Shown here: in pieces, positions 1 through 6,951 of the stretch
Layout: the number at the start of each line of letters is the position of its first letter
How positions within the stretch are numbered: the first letter of the stretch is position 1
NCBI GenBank assembly: GCA_945890735.1
Contig: CAMDCZ010000047.1
Span: 1 to 13,517, forward strand
Origin: Bordetella parapertussis
GTDB lineage: Bacteria > Pseudomonadota > Gammaproteobacteria > Burkholderiales > Burkholderiaceae_C
Reading direction: 5' to 3'
DNA: 13,517 nt
Position numbers and translations under genes: made by a program
The notes under the pieces: model-generated
What the model was told of the DNA's origin: nothing
What the model saw: only the letters and a program-made list of their open reading frames with translations
Database searches by the model: none

Positions 1-584
1 ATCAAATCGTTGATGCGGCCCTGGTTGCGAAACGGCTCACGGGTGACCGTGGGGTAGTACAGCATTTGCCCGCTGACCATCTCGCCCAACAGTTCGTGTT
101 GCGGCAGTTCTTGCGTGAGGTAGTCGTGGTAGGCCAGTTCTTTGACCTCGCGCACGCCATGCACCAAGATGACTTTTTCAAAGCGCTCGTAGGTCTCGGG
201 GTCTCGCACGATGCTCATGTAAGGCGCCATGCCCGTGCCAGTGCCGAGCAAATACAGGTTCTTGCCGGGCAGCAGATAGTCGATCAGCAAGGTCCCGGTG
301 GGCTTGCGGCCGACGATGATTTTGTCGCCCACTTGGATGTGTTGCAGCCGCGAGGTGAGCGGGCCGTCTGGCACCTTGATGCTTAAGAATTCGAGGTGTT
401 CCTCGTAGTTGGCGCTCACAACGCTGTAGGCCCGCAACAGGGGTTTGTCGTTGACTTTGAGGCCAATCATGGTGAAGTGGCCGTTGGAAAAGCGCAGTGC
501 CTGGTCACGGGTGGTGGTGAAACTGAACAGACGGTCGGTCCAGTGGTGAACGGTCAACACCGTTTCTTCGTGAAATGCGCTCAT
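1..584 (-). CDS. fpr: Ferredoxin--NADP+ reductase, C-terminus cut by window edge
   Basis: Flavoprotein that moves electrons between NADPH and ferredoxin/flavodoxin in the cytoplasm. I translated it by hand from the ATG at 584-582; about 194 codons are visible and the family is usually near 257 residues, so roughly the last quarter lies outside the window. Seen: an N-terminal beta-barrel starting MSAFHEETVL, the FAD-binding RAYS motif at residues 51-54, a second flavin-site segment around KPTGTL at 94-99, and the nucleotide-binding loop GTGTGMAPYMS at 114-124. These are the signatures of the bacterial (Fpr-type) FNR subfamily. The start fits the family N-terminus although no good Shine-Dalgarno precedes it. 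A likely promoter lies just upstream (614-640) and the gene is divergent from a MaoC-family gene. Identification is strong; the electron partner cannot be told from this window. Confidence 0.95.
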   Translation of the reverse strand, partial: MSAFHEETVLTVHHWTDRLFSFTTTRDQALRFSNGHFTMIGLKVNDKPLLRAYSVVSANYEEHLEFLSIKVPDGPLTSRLQHIQVGDKIIVGRKPTGTLLIDYLLPGKNLYLLGTGTGMAPYMSIVRDPETYERFEKVILVHGVREVKELAYHDYLTQELPQHELLGEMVSGQMLYYPTVTREPFRNQGRINDL

Positions 585-613
585 GGCAAGGATGGGTTTG
601 GGTGAAAGCTGGC

Positions 614-640
614 ATTTTAGGGCGCAGCGCATGCGGTCAA
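614..640 (-). promoter_or_regulatory. Candidate fpr promoter
   Basis: On the minus strand TTGACC (640-635) lies 15 bases upstream of TAAAAT (619-614), giving a predicted start near 607 and a leader of about 23 bases to the fpr ATG. The spacer is shorter than the ideal 17; shifting the -35 by one base (TTTGAC) gives 16. The -35 coincides with one arm of the inverted repeat at 635-650, so a protein bound there could block it. Confidence 0.4.
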
Positions 641-673
641 ACCCTTGACCTGTCTCAAACAGGATTGACCTGT
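635..673. promoter_or_regulatory. Phased TTGACC half-sites, possible operator
   Basis: Seen directly: GGTCAA (635-640), four bases, TTGACC (645-650) form a perfect inverted repeat. TTGACCTGT then recurs at 645-653 and 665-673. The half-site centres are 10 and 20 bases apart, i.e. on one helical face. A second small dyad, CCTGT/ACAGG (649-653/659-663), overlaps. The block lies between the divergent fpr and MaoC-family genes and overlaps the proposed fpr -35. An operator role is inference; no cognate regulator is recognised. Confidence 0.35.
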
Positions 674-699
674 TCACGGCTTTGGCCGACAGTCCGACC

Positions 700-1158
700 A
701 TGAAGAAAATTTTCAACTCCCTGGCCGATGTGGCCGCGCATGTCGGGCAAGACGTGGCCATCAGCGAATGGCTCACGATCACCCAAGACCAGGTCAACCA
801 GTTTGCCCAGGCCACGCATGACCACCAATGGATTCACACCGACCCCGAGCGCGCCAAGCAAGGCCCGTTTGGTGCGCCGATAGCGCACGGGTTTTTGACC
901 CTGTCTTTGCTGCCCTGCATGTTTGAGTCAGCCTTTGAAATCCAGCCAGTCCGCATGGGCGTCAACTATGGCCTGAACAAAGTGCGTTTCACCGCGCCTG
1001 TGCCGGTGGGCAGCCGTTTACGTGGGCACATGCACTTGCTGGCTTGCGATGCCATTGAGCCCGCAGGCGTGCAGATGACCTGGCGGGTCACGGTCGAGCG
1101 AGAAGGCAGCGACAAGCCAGTCTGTGTGGCCGAATCCATGGTGCGCCAATACGCTTGA
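700..1158 (+). CDS. MaoC-family (R)-specific enoyl-CoA hydratase-like protein
   Basis: A 152-residue single hot-dog-fold protein. Members of this family hydrate trans-2-enoyl-CoA to (R)-3-hydroxyacyl-CoA or dehydrate the reverse, feeding fatty-acid or polyhydroxyalkanoate metabolism in the cytoplasm. Seen: the hydratase-2 segment with D41 and H46 (HDHQWIHTD) as the likely catalytic pair, followed by the substrate-loop motif FGAPIAHGFLTLSLLP at 57-72 and the conserved GVNYGLNKVRF strand. The start is taken as ATG 700. A TTG at 682 in the same frame would add six residues, but the family begins near MKKIF; neither start has a good Shine-Dalgarno. The gene stands alone, convergent with trmL, with 48 bases between stops and no convincing terminator there. 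The exact substrate is unknown; similar proteins are often labelled NodN-like or MaoC-like dehydratase. Confidence 0.9.
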   Translation: MKKIFNSLADVAAHVGQDVAISEWLTITQDQVNQFAQATHDHQWIHTDPERAKQGPFGAPIAHGFLTLSLLPCMFESAFEIQPVRMGVNYGLNKVRFTAPVPVGSRLRGHMHLLACDAIEPAGVQMTWRVTVEREGSDKPVCVAESMVRQYA

Positions 1159-1206
1159 ACGCCAGCGGCGCTTGAAGCCGCGGCAGCTGCGGGCCTGGGC
1201 AGGTTT

Positions 1207-1692
1207 TCAAGTGACGGTGGTGCCGCTGGGCATGGCAAAACCCTGCTGTCGCCAAGCCTCGTAAACCGTGATGGCCACGGCATTGGACAGATTCAAGCTG
1301 CGTTGACCGGGCAACATGGGCAGGCGCATTTTTTGGGTATCCGCAAAGCTGGCGCGGATGTCCGCTGGCAGACCGCTGGTTTCTGAGCCAAACACCAGCC
1401 AATCGCCCACTTGAAACTGACGGCCATGCACCGGGTGTTGGCCATGGGTGGTCAAGGCAAAGCAGCGCGCAGGGTCTGGCAATGCATGGGCCAAAAATGC
1501 GGCCCAGTCGGCATGGCGTTTGACGCTGGCGTATTCCAAATAGTCCAAACCGGCGCGCCGCATTTGCTTGTCTTCCATCGAAAAACCCAGTGGCTCGATC
1601 AGGTGCAGCCGGCAACCGGTGTTGGCGGCCAGGCGAATCACATTGCCTGTGTTGGGCGGTATTTCAGGGTGAACAAGGACGATGTTGAACAT
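1207..1692 (-). CDS. trmL: tRNA (cytidine(34)-2'-O)-methyltransferase TrmL
   Basis: SPOUT-class RNA methyltransferase of 161 residues (E. coli TrmL is 157). It 2'-O-methylates the wobble C/U34 of tRNA-Leu isoacceptors using S-adenosylmethionine. Seen: N-terminal MFNIVLVHPEIPPNTGNVIR with the invariant NTGN at 14-17, LIEPLGF at 31-37, the SAM-knot loop FGSETSGLP at 101-109, and the C-terminal knot segment RSLNLSNAVA at 131-140. The start is set at ATG 1692-1690 because the family begins exactly here; the frame stays open upstream but that extension only shadows comF. It lies 7 bases after the comF stop on the same strand, so comF-trmL is probably one transcript. Confidence 0.95.
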   Translation of the reverse strand: MFNIVLVHPEIPPNTGNVIRLAANTGCRLHLIEPLGFSMEDKQMRRAGLDYLEYASVKRHADWAAFLAHALPDPARCFALTTHGQHPVHGRQFQVGDWLVFGSETSGLPADIRASFADTQKMRLPMLPGQRSLNLSNAVAITVYEAWRQQGFAMPSGTTVT

Positions 1693-1699
1693 GGCAGGC

Positions 1700-2446
1700 T
1701 CAGGGTGTGGTGCCCGATTGTGGCGTGTGCCCCAAGGCTGCTCTGGCCAATACCAGGCAATCGACCTGCACCGCGCCGGCTTGCCACAGCGCTTGCGCAC
1801 AGGCGGCGAGTGTGCTGCCCGTTGTCATGACATCGTCCACCAATGCCAGGCGCTTGCCCTGGAGGTCTTTGGCTTGGCTGGGGTTCCAGGTGATGGCGTG
1901 GTCCAGGTTGTGTTGTCGTTGAGCCCATGTCAAGCCGGCTTGCGCGGGGGTATCTCGCCCACGCAACAAGGCCTGCGGCAGGGTTCGCTTGGCGCAGATG
2001 TGGTGGGCCAGCCATTGCGATTGGTTGTAGCCACGCTGGCGTAACTTCTCCCGCGACAGGGGCACGGGCACCAAACCGTCGACATTTTCCAATACCTGCT
2101 GAACCAAGGCCTGCTGGCGCATTTGCTGCCCAAACAGGCCTGCCAGCCCGACCTCGCCTTGGTATTTGAAGGCTGCAATCAGTGCTGGCCAAGGCCCGCT
2201 GTAGGGCAAGGCAACCGCACACCGTTGCCAGTCAGGTGCAAGGTCTTGGCATGCGCGGCAGAAACCGCTGGTGACAGGCAGCGCGCAGCTTGCGCAGCGG
2301 GGCAGGGCTGGCGCATGGGTATCCCAGCAATTGGCACAGACCGGTTGACAAGCCCATTGGTCGCAGACCCTGCACAAACTCAGGCCTGCCAACGCATGCT
2401 GTGTGTGCAGTTGCCATCTTCGGTATGCTTTGCGGATGAATTGCAT
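1700..2446 (-). CDS. comF: ComF-family phosphoribosyltransferase-like protein
   Basis: A 248-residue ComF/GntX homologue, needed for DNA uptake in naturally competent bacteria; its biochemical reaction is not settled. Seen: an N-terminal double zinc-ribbon with paired cysteines C25/C28, C37/C40, C51/C54 and C63/C66; a middle region with the family motif RGYNQS at 138-143; and the C-terminal PRPP-binding loop RLALVDDVMTTGST at 199-212, with the acidic pair D204-D205 intact. No key residue appears missing. It is first in a two-gene minus-strand unit with trmL and divergent from the BioC-like gene, with only 35 bases between start codons. ComF beside BioC is a gene order I recall from betaproteobacteria. 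Confidence 0.93.
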   Translation of the reverse strand: MQFIRKAYRRWQLHTQHALAGLSLCRVCDQWACQPVCANCWDTHAPALPRCASCALPVTSGFCRACQDLAPDWQRCAVALPYSGPWPALIAAFKYQGEVGLAGLFGQQMRQQALVQQVLENVDGLVPVPLSREKLRQRGYNQSQWLAHHICAKRTLPQALLRGRDTPAQAGLTWAQRQHNLDHAITWNPSQAKDLQGKRLALVDDVMTTGSTLAACAQALWQAGAVQVDCLVLARAALGHTPQSGTTP

Positions 2447-2481
2447 GCTGTCAATGTAGACAATTGTTCAAGTGAATACGT

Positions 2482-3390
2482 GTGAAGCCCTCACCTGCTG
2501 ACAGTGAACGACTGCCCCCCATAGACCCTGCTGCTGCCTGGCGGCTGGGGGCAAAGATGAGCCGTTCTGGCGAACCTTGGCTGCACAACGAAGTCGCCAA
2601 GCGCATGGCTGAGCGACTGCCATTGATCAAACACCAACCCACTGACTGGGTGCACTGGGCACCCCGTCTGGGTGGCTTGGCTTCGCAGTCTCTGCTGGAG
2701 CAGGCATACCCCCAAGCCAAGGTCACGGTGCTGGAGCCGTTGGCCAGTGATTTGCCTTGGGCGCAAAGCCACTTACAAGCGCCTTGGTGGCGGTTGTGGG
2801 GACCCCAGCGTCGATTTGCCACCCAAGTGAGCGAGCCAGCCGACATGGTCTGGTCCAACATGGGTCTGCATTTGCAAGCTCGGCCTGCCCACTGGATGCG
2901 GCAGTGGGCGCAAAGCTTGAATGACCAAGGCTTTGTGATGTTTTCCTGTTTGGGCCCTGACAGCTTGCGACAGATACGGGATGTCTACCAACAAGCCGGC
3001 TGGCCTGCGCCTGCGCATGACTTCACCGACATGCATGATTGGGGCGACATGCTGCTGGAGTCGGGCTTTGCCTCGCCCATCATGGACATGGAACACCTGA
3101 ACTTGACCTACGACAGCCCCCAGGCCCTGCTCCAAGAATTGCGCAGTTGGGGGCGCAACCTGCACCCCCAACGATTTCAAGCCTGCAGGGGGCGTGCATG
3201 GTTGAAAGAACTGCACCACCGTCTGCAATCTCAACACGCGTTGACCAACCACGGCGAGCGATTGACCCTGCGTTTGGAGGTGATATACGGTCATGCCTTC
3301 AAGGCCAAGCGGTCATTGGCTGTCCAATCAGAAACACAGCTGAGTCTGGCGGACATGAAGGCCATGCTCAAGAAAGCCCCGGGTGCATGA
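2482..3390 (+). CDS. BioC-like methyltransferase-fold protein (degenerate SAM loop)
   Basis: A 302-residue protein related to BioC, the malonyl-ACP O-methyltransferase that starts pimelate synthesis for biotin. Seen: the BioC core ADMVWSNMGLHL at about 120-131, the strand and loop GFVMFSCLGPDSLRQIR, then DFTDMHDWGDMLLESGF and the YDSPQALLQELRSWGRN region, all in BioC order. Odd: where SAM methyltransferases carry motif I (D/ExGxGxG), this protein reads DWVHWAPRLGGLAS, with no acidic-glycine-rich loop, although the later acidic strand end (VTVLEP) is present. It may be a working divergent enzyme or one that has lost SAM binding. The start is GTG 2482 with a weak upstream site; ATG 2557 is an alternative but would remove the conserved N-terminal helix. 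A terminator-like hairpin follows at 3423-3480. Confidence 0.75.
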   Translation: MKPSPADSERLPPIDPAAAWRLGAKMSRSGEPWLHNEVAKRMAERLPLIKHQPTDWVHWAPRLGGLASQSLLEQAYPQAKVTVLEPLASDLPWAQSHLQAPWWRLWGPQRRFATQVSEPADMVWSNMGLHLQARPAHWMRQWAQSLNDQGFVMFSCLGPDSLRQIRDVYQQAGWPAPAHDFTDMHDWGDMLLESGFASPIMDMEHLNLTYDSPQALLQELRSWGRNLHPQRFQACRGRAWLKELHHRLQSQHALTNHGERLTLRLEVIYGHAFKAKRSLAVQSETQLSLADMKAMLKKAPGA

Positions 3391-3422
3391 ACAACGGTGA
3401 AAGACTTTGCAAGTTTCTTGTC

Positions 3423-3480
3423 AGACTTGCCGCCAATGCAGGTTGCTACAATTCTTCGATTAAGCGGCAAGACTTTTTTT
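3423..3480 (+). terminator. Terminator-like hairpin between BioC-like gene and cox operon
   Basis: AGACTTGCCGC (3423-3433) pairs with GCGGCAAGACT (3464-3474), ten pairs with one A-A mismatch, followed at once by a T run to 3480. The loop is long, 30 bases. The layout fits a Rho-independent terminator for transcripts coming from the BioC-like gene. The proposed cox promoter -10 lies inside the loop, so cox transcripts would lack the left arm and escape. Long loops weaken intrinsic terminators, so confidence is moderate. Confidence 0.5.
3444..3452 (+). promoter_or_regulatory. Candidate extended -10 promoter of the cox operon
   Basis: TGCTACAAT (3444-3452) matches the extended -10 form TGnTAtAAT. 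No good -35 lies 16-18 bases upstream, as is common for extended -10 promoters. The predicted start is near 3459, giving a leader of about 38 bases that is T-rich and lacks a strong Shine-Dalgarno before coxB. This is the only good candidate in the 107-base gap. Confidence 0.45.
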
Positions 3481-3497
3481 GTTGATTCTTTACAAAC

Positions 3498-4661
3498 ATG
3501 ATGAACTTCTACAACAACTTGAAAACAGCAACCCTTGGCCTGATGGTCATGGGTGCCAATGCAGCATGGGCTGTCAATGATTTGCCTGGTGGCCCTGCAG
3601 TCAATCAGCTCAACTTGCATCCGCCAGCTACCTTGATTGCCGAACAGCAAGTCTGGTTGCATTGGTTCATGTTGATCATTTGCACGGTTATTTTTGTGGC
3701 CGTTTTTGGCGTGATGTTCTATTCCATCTGGAAACACCGCAAATCTCTGGGCCACAAGCCCGCCACTTTCCACGAGTCCGTCAAAGTCGAAATCGCTTGG
3801 ACCGTGGTCCCGTTCATCATTGTGATTTTGATGGCCCTGCCTGCGACCAAAGCCGTGGTGGCCAGCAAGGACACCTCGAACGCTGACTTGACCATCAAAG
3901 CCACCGGCTACCAGTGGAAATGGGGCTATGACTACATCAACGGCGAGGGCGAAGGCATTGGTTTTATCTCCAGTCTGGACGAAAAACAGCGTGCCATGTC
4001 CGACAGTGGCAAGCCTGAACCCACGGATGACTACTTGCTCAAGGTGGACAACCCCATGGTCGTGCCAGTGGGCAAAAAAGTTCGCATCATCACCACTTCC
4101 AACGACGTGATTCACTCCTTTGCCATCAACTCCTTTGGTATCAAGCAAGACGCGATTCCCGGTTTCGTGCGTGACACCTGGTTCCGTGCTGAGTACGTTG
4201 GTGATTTCCGCGGGCAATGCCAAGAATTGTGCGGCAAGGAACACGCCTACATGCCCATCCACGTGAAAGTGGTGAGCGCTGAAGACTACACCGCTTGGGT
4301 TGCTGAACAAAACAAAAAGCTGGCCGCCAAGCAAGACGATCCCAGCAAAGTCTGGACTTTGGCTGAGCTGACCGCCAGAGGCAGCAAGGTTTACGAAGCC
4401 AATTGCCAAGCCTGTCACCAAGCCACTGGCAAGGGCATGGGCCCGATCAAAGGCTTGGACGGCGCGCCAGTGGTGTTGGATGCTGACAGCTCCAAACAAA
4501 TCAATGTGCTGCTCAATGGCCAAAACAACCTGACCATGCCAGCATGGCGTCAACTCAGTGACACCGATATTGCCGCTGTGATCAGTTTCACCAAAAACAA
4601 CTGGTCCAACAAAACAGGACAAATTGTTCAGCCCGCTGATGTTCTCGCGGCCCGTCAATAA
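3498..4661 (+). CDS. coxB: Cytochrome c oxidase subunit II with fused cytochrome c domain
   Basis: Subunit II (387 residues) of the aa3-type oxidase: it accepts electrons through heme c and the binuclear CuA centre and passes them to heme a in CoxA. Seen: a signal peptide ending ANAAWA at about residue 25; two membrane helices near 54-77 and 98-117; the cupredoxin domain with aromatic patch YQWKW (138-142) and CuA ligands H206, C241, E243, C245, H249 and M252; then a class I cytochrome c domain with heme motif CQACH (303-307) and distal ligand M347 in LTMPAW. The fused heme domain makes this a caa3-type subunit II. Two consecutive ATGs (3498, 3501) are possible starts and neither has a clear Shine-Dalgarno. 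It is first in the coxB-coxA-ctaG-DUF2970-coxC operon, 26 bases before coxA. Confidence 0.98.
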   Translation: MMNFYNNLKTATLGLMVMGANAAWAVNDLPGGPAVNQLNLHPPATLIAEQQVWLHWFMLIICTVIFVAVFGVMFYSIWKHRKSLGHKPATFHESVKVEIAWTVVPFIIVILMALPATKAVVASKDTSNADLTIKATGYQWKWGYDYINGEGEGIGFISSLDEKQRAMSDSGKPEPTDDYLLKVDNPMVVPVGKKVRIITTSNDVIHSFAINSFGIKQDAIPGFVRDTWFRAEYVGDFRGQCQELCGKEHAYMPIHVKVVSAEDYTAWVAEQNKKLAAKQDDPSKVWTLAELTARGSKVYEANCQACHQATGKGMGPIKGLDGAPVVLDADSSKQINVLLNGQNNLTMPAWRQLSDTDIAAVISFTKNNWSNKTGQIVQPADVLAARQ

Positions 4662-4687
4662 ACCCATTTGAAATCTAAGGAACAACC

Positions 4688-6316
4688 ATGAGCGCAGTTC
4701 TCGATTCACACGGCCACGGAGCAGACCACGGGCATGACGACCACCACGGTGCCCCTCACGGCTGGCGCCGTTGGGTCTATGCGACCAACCACAAAGACAT
4801 CGGTACCTTGTACCTGCTGTTCGCTTTCACCATGCTGATCATTGGCGGCATCTTGGCGCTGTTCATCCGCGCTGAGTTGTTCCAGCCCGGTCTGCAGTTG
4901 GTCAACCCTGAGTTGTTTAACCAATTCACGACCATGCACGGCTTGATCATGGTGTTTGGCGCCATCATGCCGGCCTTTGTCGGCTTTGCTAACTGGATGG
5001 TTCCGCTGCAAATCGGCGCCTCGGACATGGCTTTTGCCCGCATGAACAACTTCAGCTTTTGGCTGATGATTCCTGCCGCGCTGATGTTGGCTGGCTCATT
5101 CTTCATGCCTGGTGGCGCACCCGCCACAGGCTGGACGATTTACGCGCCCTTGACCTTGCAAATGGGCCCGTCCATGGACGCCAGCATTTTGGCCCTGCAC
5201 TTGTTGGGCGCAAGCTCGATCATGGGCTCCATCAACATCATCGTGACCATCCTCAACATGCGCGCCCCAGGCATGACCTTGATGAAGATGCCGATGTTCG
5301 TTTGGACTTGGTTGATCACTGCTTACTTGCTGATCGCTGTGATGCCTGTGTTGGCTGGCGCGATCACCATGGTTTTGACAGACCGTCACTTTGGCACCAC
5401 CTTCTTCAACCCCGCTGGCGGCGGTGACCCTGTCATGTTCCAGCACATCTTCTGGTTCTTCGGTCACCCCGAGGTCTACATCATGATCTTGCCCGCTTTC
5501 GGCATCATCAGCCAGATCGTCCCTGCGTTCTCTCGCAAGCGACTCTTCGGTTACGCCTCTATGGTGTATGCGACATCCTCGATCGCTATTTTGTCCTTCA
5601 TCGTGTGGGCGCACCACATGTACACCACAGGCATGCCTGTGACAGGTCAACTGTTCTTCATGTACGCCACCATGCTCATCTCTGTGCCCACGGGCGTGAA
5701 GGTGTTCAACTGGATTGCAACCATGTGGAAGGGTTCCATGACCTTTGAAACCCCCATGTTGTTCGCAGTGGGTTTCATCTTCGTGTTCACCATGGGTGGT
5801 TTCACCGGTTTGATCCTGTCCATGGCACCGATCGACTTGCAACTGCAAGACGGCTACTACGTGGTTGCCCACTTCCACTATGTGTTGGTGGCGGGTTCCT
5901 TGTTCACCATGTTCGCTGGCTACTACTACTGGTCGCCCAAGTGGACTGGCGTGATGTACGACGAAGCACGCGGCAAGATTCACTTTTGGTGGACGCTGAT
6001 CTCTTTCAACGTCACTTTCTTCCCCATGCACTTCTTGGGCTTGGCCGGTATGCCACGTCGTTATGCCGACTACCCGATGCAGTTCGCTGACTTCAATGCC
6101 CTGGCCTCGGTTGGTGCGTTTGCTTTCGGCATTGCGCAGGTGTATTTCTTCTTCTTCATCGTCTTGCCCACCATGCGCGGCCAAGGTGCACCCGCTCCCC
6201 AGCGCCCCTGGGAAGGTGCTGAAGGTTTGGAGTGGGAAGTGCCATCGCCTGCACCTTTCCACACGTTTGAAAACCCACCCAAGCTCAATGCCGATGCCAA
6301 CCGCATCGTTGCCTGA
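4688..6316 (+). CDS. coxA: Cytochrome c oxidase subunit I (type A1)
   Basis: Catalytic, proton-pumping subunit (542 residues, about 12 membrane helices) that reduces O2 to water at the heme a3-CuB site. Seen: low-spin heme a ligands H84 (MHGLIMVF) and H397; heme a3 ligand H395 in VVAHFHYVL; CuB ligands H260, H309 and H310; and the Tyr crosslinked to a CuB His, Y264, in GHPEVY (259-264). E262 of that motif, the proton-gating glutamate, marks an A1-type enzyme, and the K-channel lysine is present in VPTGVKVFNW. The residues before the first helix are His-rich, with seven histidines between 8 and 24. A good ribosome site, AAGGA (4677-4681), sits 6 bases before ATG. Heme A from CtaA/CtaB and CuB from CtaG, encoded nearby, mature this subunit. 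Confidence 0.99.
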   Translation: MSAVLDSHGHGADHGHDDHHGAPHGWRRWVYATNHKDIGTLYLLFAFTMLIIGGILALFIRAELFQPGLQLVNPELFNQFTTMHGLIMVFGAIMPAFVGFANWMVPLQIGASDMAFARMNNFSFWLMIPAALMLAGSFFMPGGAPATGWTIYAPLTLQMGPSMDASILALHLLGASSIMGSINIIVTILNMRAPGMTLMKMPMFVWTWLITAYLLIAVMPVLAGAITMVLTDRHFGTTFFNPAGGGDPVMFQHIFWFFGHPEVYIMILPAFGIISQIVPAFSRKRLFGYASMVYATSSIAILSFIVWAHHMYTTGMPVTGQLFFMYATMLISVPTGVKVFNWIATMWKGSMTFETPMLFAVGFIFVFTMGGFTGLILSMAPIDLQLQDGYYVVAHFHYVLVAGSLFTMFAGYYYWSPKWTGVMYDEARGKIHFWWTLISFNVTFFPMHFLGLAGMPRRYADYPMQFADFNALASVGAFAFGIAQVYFFFFIVLPTMRGQGAPAPQRPWEGAEGLEWEVPSPAPFHTFENPPKLNADANRIVA

Positions 6317-6342
6317 TCTTGTTTGAAGACAAGCCACCACCC

Positions 6343-6951
6343 ATGGGATTGCGCCAAAACAATTTGTTGATGCTGCGAAAGCTGGCGGTGGTGGCCTCGG
6401 GCATGTTTCTGTTTGGCTATGCCCTGGTCCCCATTTACAAACACATTTGTGAGATGACTGGCATCAACATTTTGGCTTTGGGTGAGAAGGAGTTGCCTGG
6501 TTCCGGCAATGCACGTTTGGCCAAGTCGGACAACACCCAGGTGGACACCAGTCGTACCATCACGGTGGAGTTTGATGCCAATTCACGTGGTCCATGGCAA
6601 TTCAAACCCATGCAAAGCTCGGTGCAAGTACACCCTGGCGAGATGGCCACGGTCATGTACGAATTTCAAAACGTGCAAGACCGCGCCATGTCGGCCCAAG
6701 CCATTCCAAGCTATGCCCCCAATGAAGCCGCATCCCATTTCAACAAAATGGAATGTTTCTGCTTCAACCAGTACACCTTGGCGCCTGGTGAGAAAAAGCA
6801 GTGGCCCGTGGTGTTTGTGATCGACCCCAAATTGTCGAAAAACGTCACCACGATCACCTTGTCCTACACCTTTTTTGAAGTGGGAAGCAAAACACCCGCC
6901 GCGCCTGTCAGCAAAGTGTCTGGTTTGACCTTGGTCGGAGAAGGCACTTGA
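6343..6951 (+). CDS. ctaG: Cytochrome c oxidase assembly protein CtaG/Cox11 (CuB insertion)
   Basis: Single-pass membrane copper chaperone that delivers copper to the CuB site of subunit I from the periplasmic side. It has 202 residues from ATG 6343. Seen: a short cytoplasmic N-terminus, one helix at about 13-31 (LAVVASGMFLFGYALVPIY), conserved C36 just after it, an immunoglobulin-like domain, and the copper-binding pair C138-F-C140 in MECFCFNQ followed by LAPGEKKQWPVVFVIDP. In-frame TTG 6319, three bases after the coxA stop, could add eight residues; the family N-terminus favours ATG 6343, but neither has a clear Shine-Dalgarno. Its TGA overlaps the TTG start of the next gene. The small one-helix oxidase assembly ORF that I recall between coxA and ctaG in many relatives is absent; the gap is only 26 bases. 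Confidence 0.96.
   Translation: MGLRQNNLLMLRKLAVVASGMFLFGYALVPIYKHICEMTGINILALGEKELPGSGNARLAKSDNTQVDTSRTITVEFDANSRGPWQFKPMQSSVQVHPGEMATVMYEFQNVQDRAMSAQAIPSYAPNEAASHFNKMECFCFNQYTLAPGEKKQWPVVFVIDPKLSKNVTTITLSYTFFEVGSKTPAAPVSKVSGLTLVGEGT
6937..6944 (+). promoter_or_regulatory. Strong ribosome site deciding the DUF2970 TTG start
   Basis: GGAGAAGG lies inside the end of ctaG and precedes TTG 6948. The GGAG core is 7 bases from the start codon, which supports an unusual TTG start overlapping the ctaG stop. Confidence 0.7.

Noticed and set aside
1159..1206. GC-rich dyad (CCGC/GCGG with GCAGCTGC) between the convergent MaoC-family and trmL genes as a terminator
   Set aside because: The stem is only four pairs or a loopless 8-base palindrome, and no adequate T run follows in either direction.
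2447..2481. TTGACA on the minus strand and an ACAATTGT palindrome between comF and the BioC-like gene
   Set aside because: The TTGACA is too close to the comF start to leave room for a -10 upstream of it, and the palindrome is short and AT-rich; no reliable promoter call.
3039..3485. Plus-strand frame ending in a 32-codon ORF in the coxB leader (MNNGERLCKF...)
   Set aside because: No ribosome site, its body is a shadow of the BioC-like gene, and the tail covers the hairpin and promoter; not supported as a leader peptide.
3291..4709. Long minus-strand open frame (472 codons) opposite coxB
   Set aside because: Shadow of coxB: composition is His/Gln/Val-rich with no recognisable domain, while the plus strand carries all CuA and heme c ligands.
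5096..6340. Long minus-strand open frame (414 codons) opposite coxA
   Set aside because: Very His/Glu/Asp-rich translation with no domain; it results from the codon bias of the coxA membrane helices.
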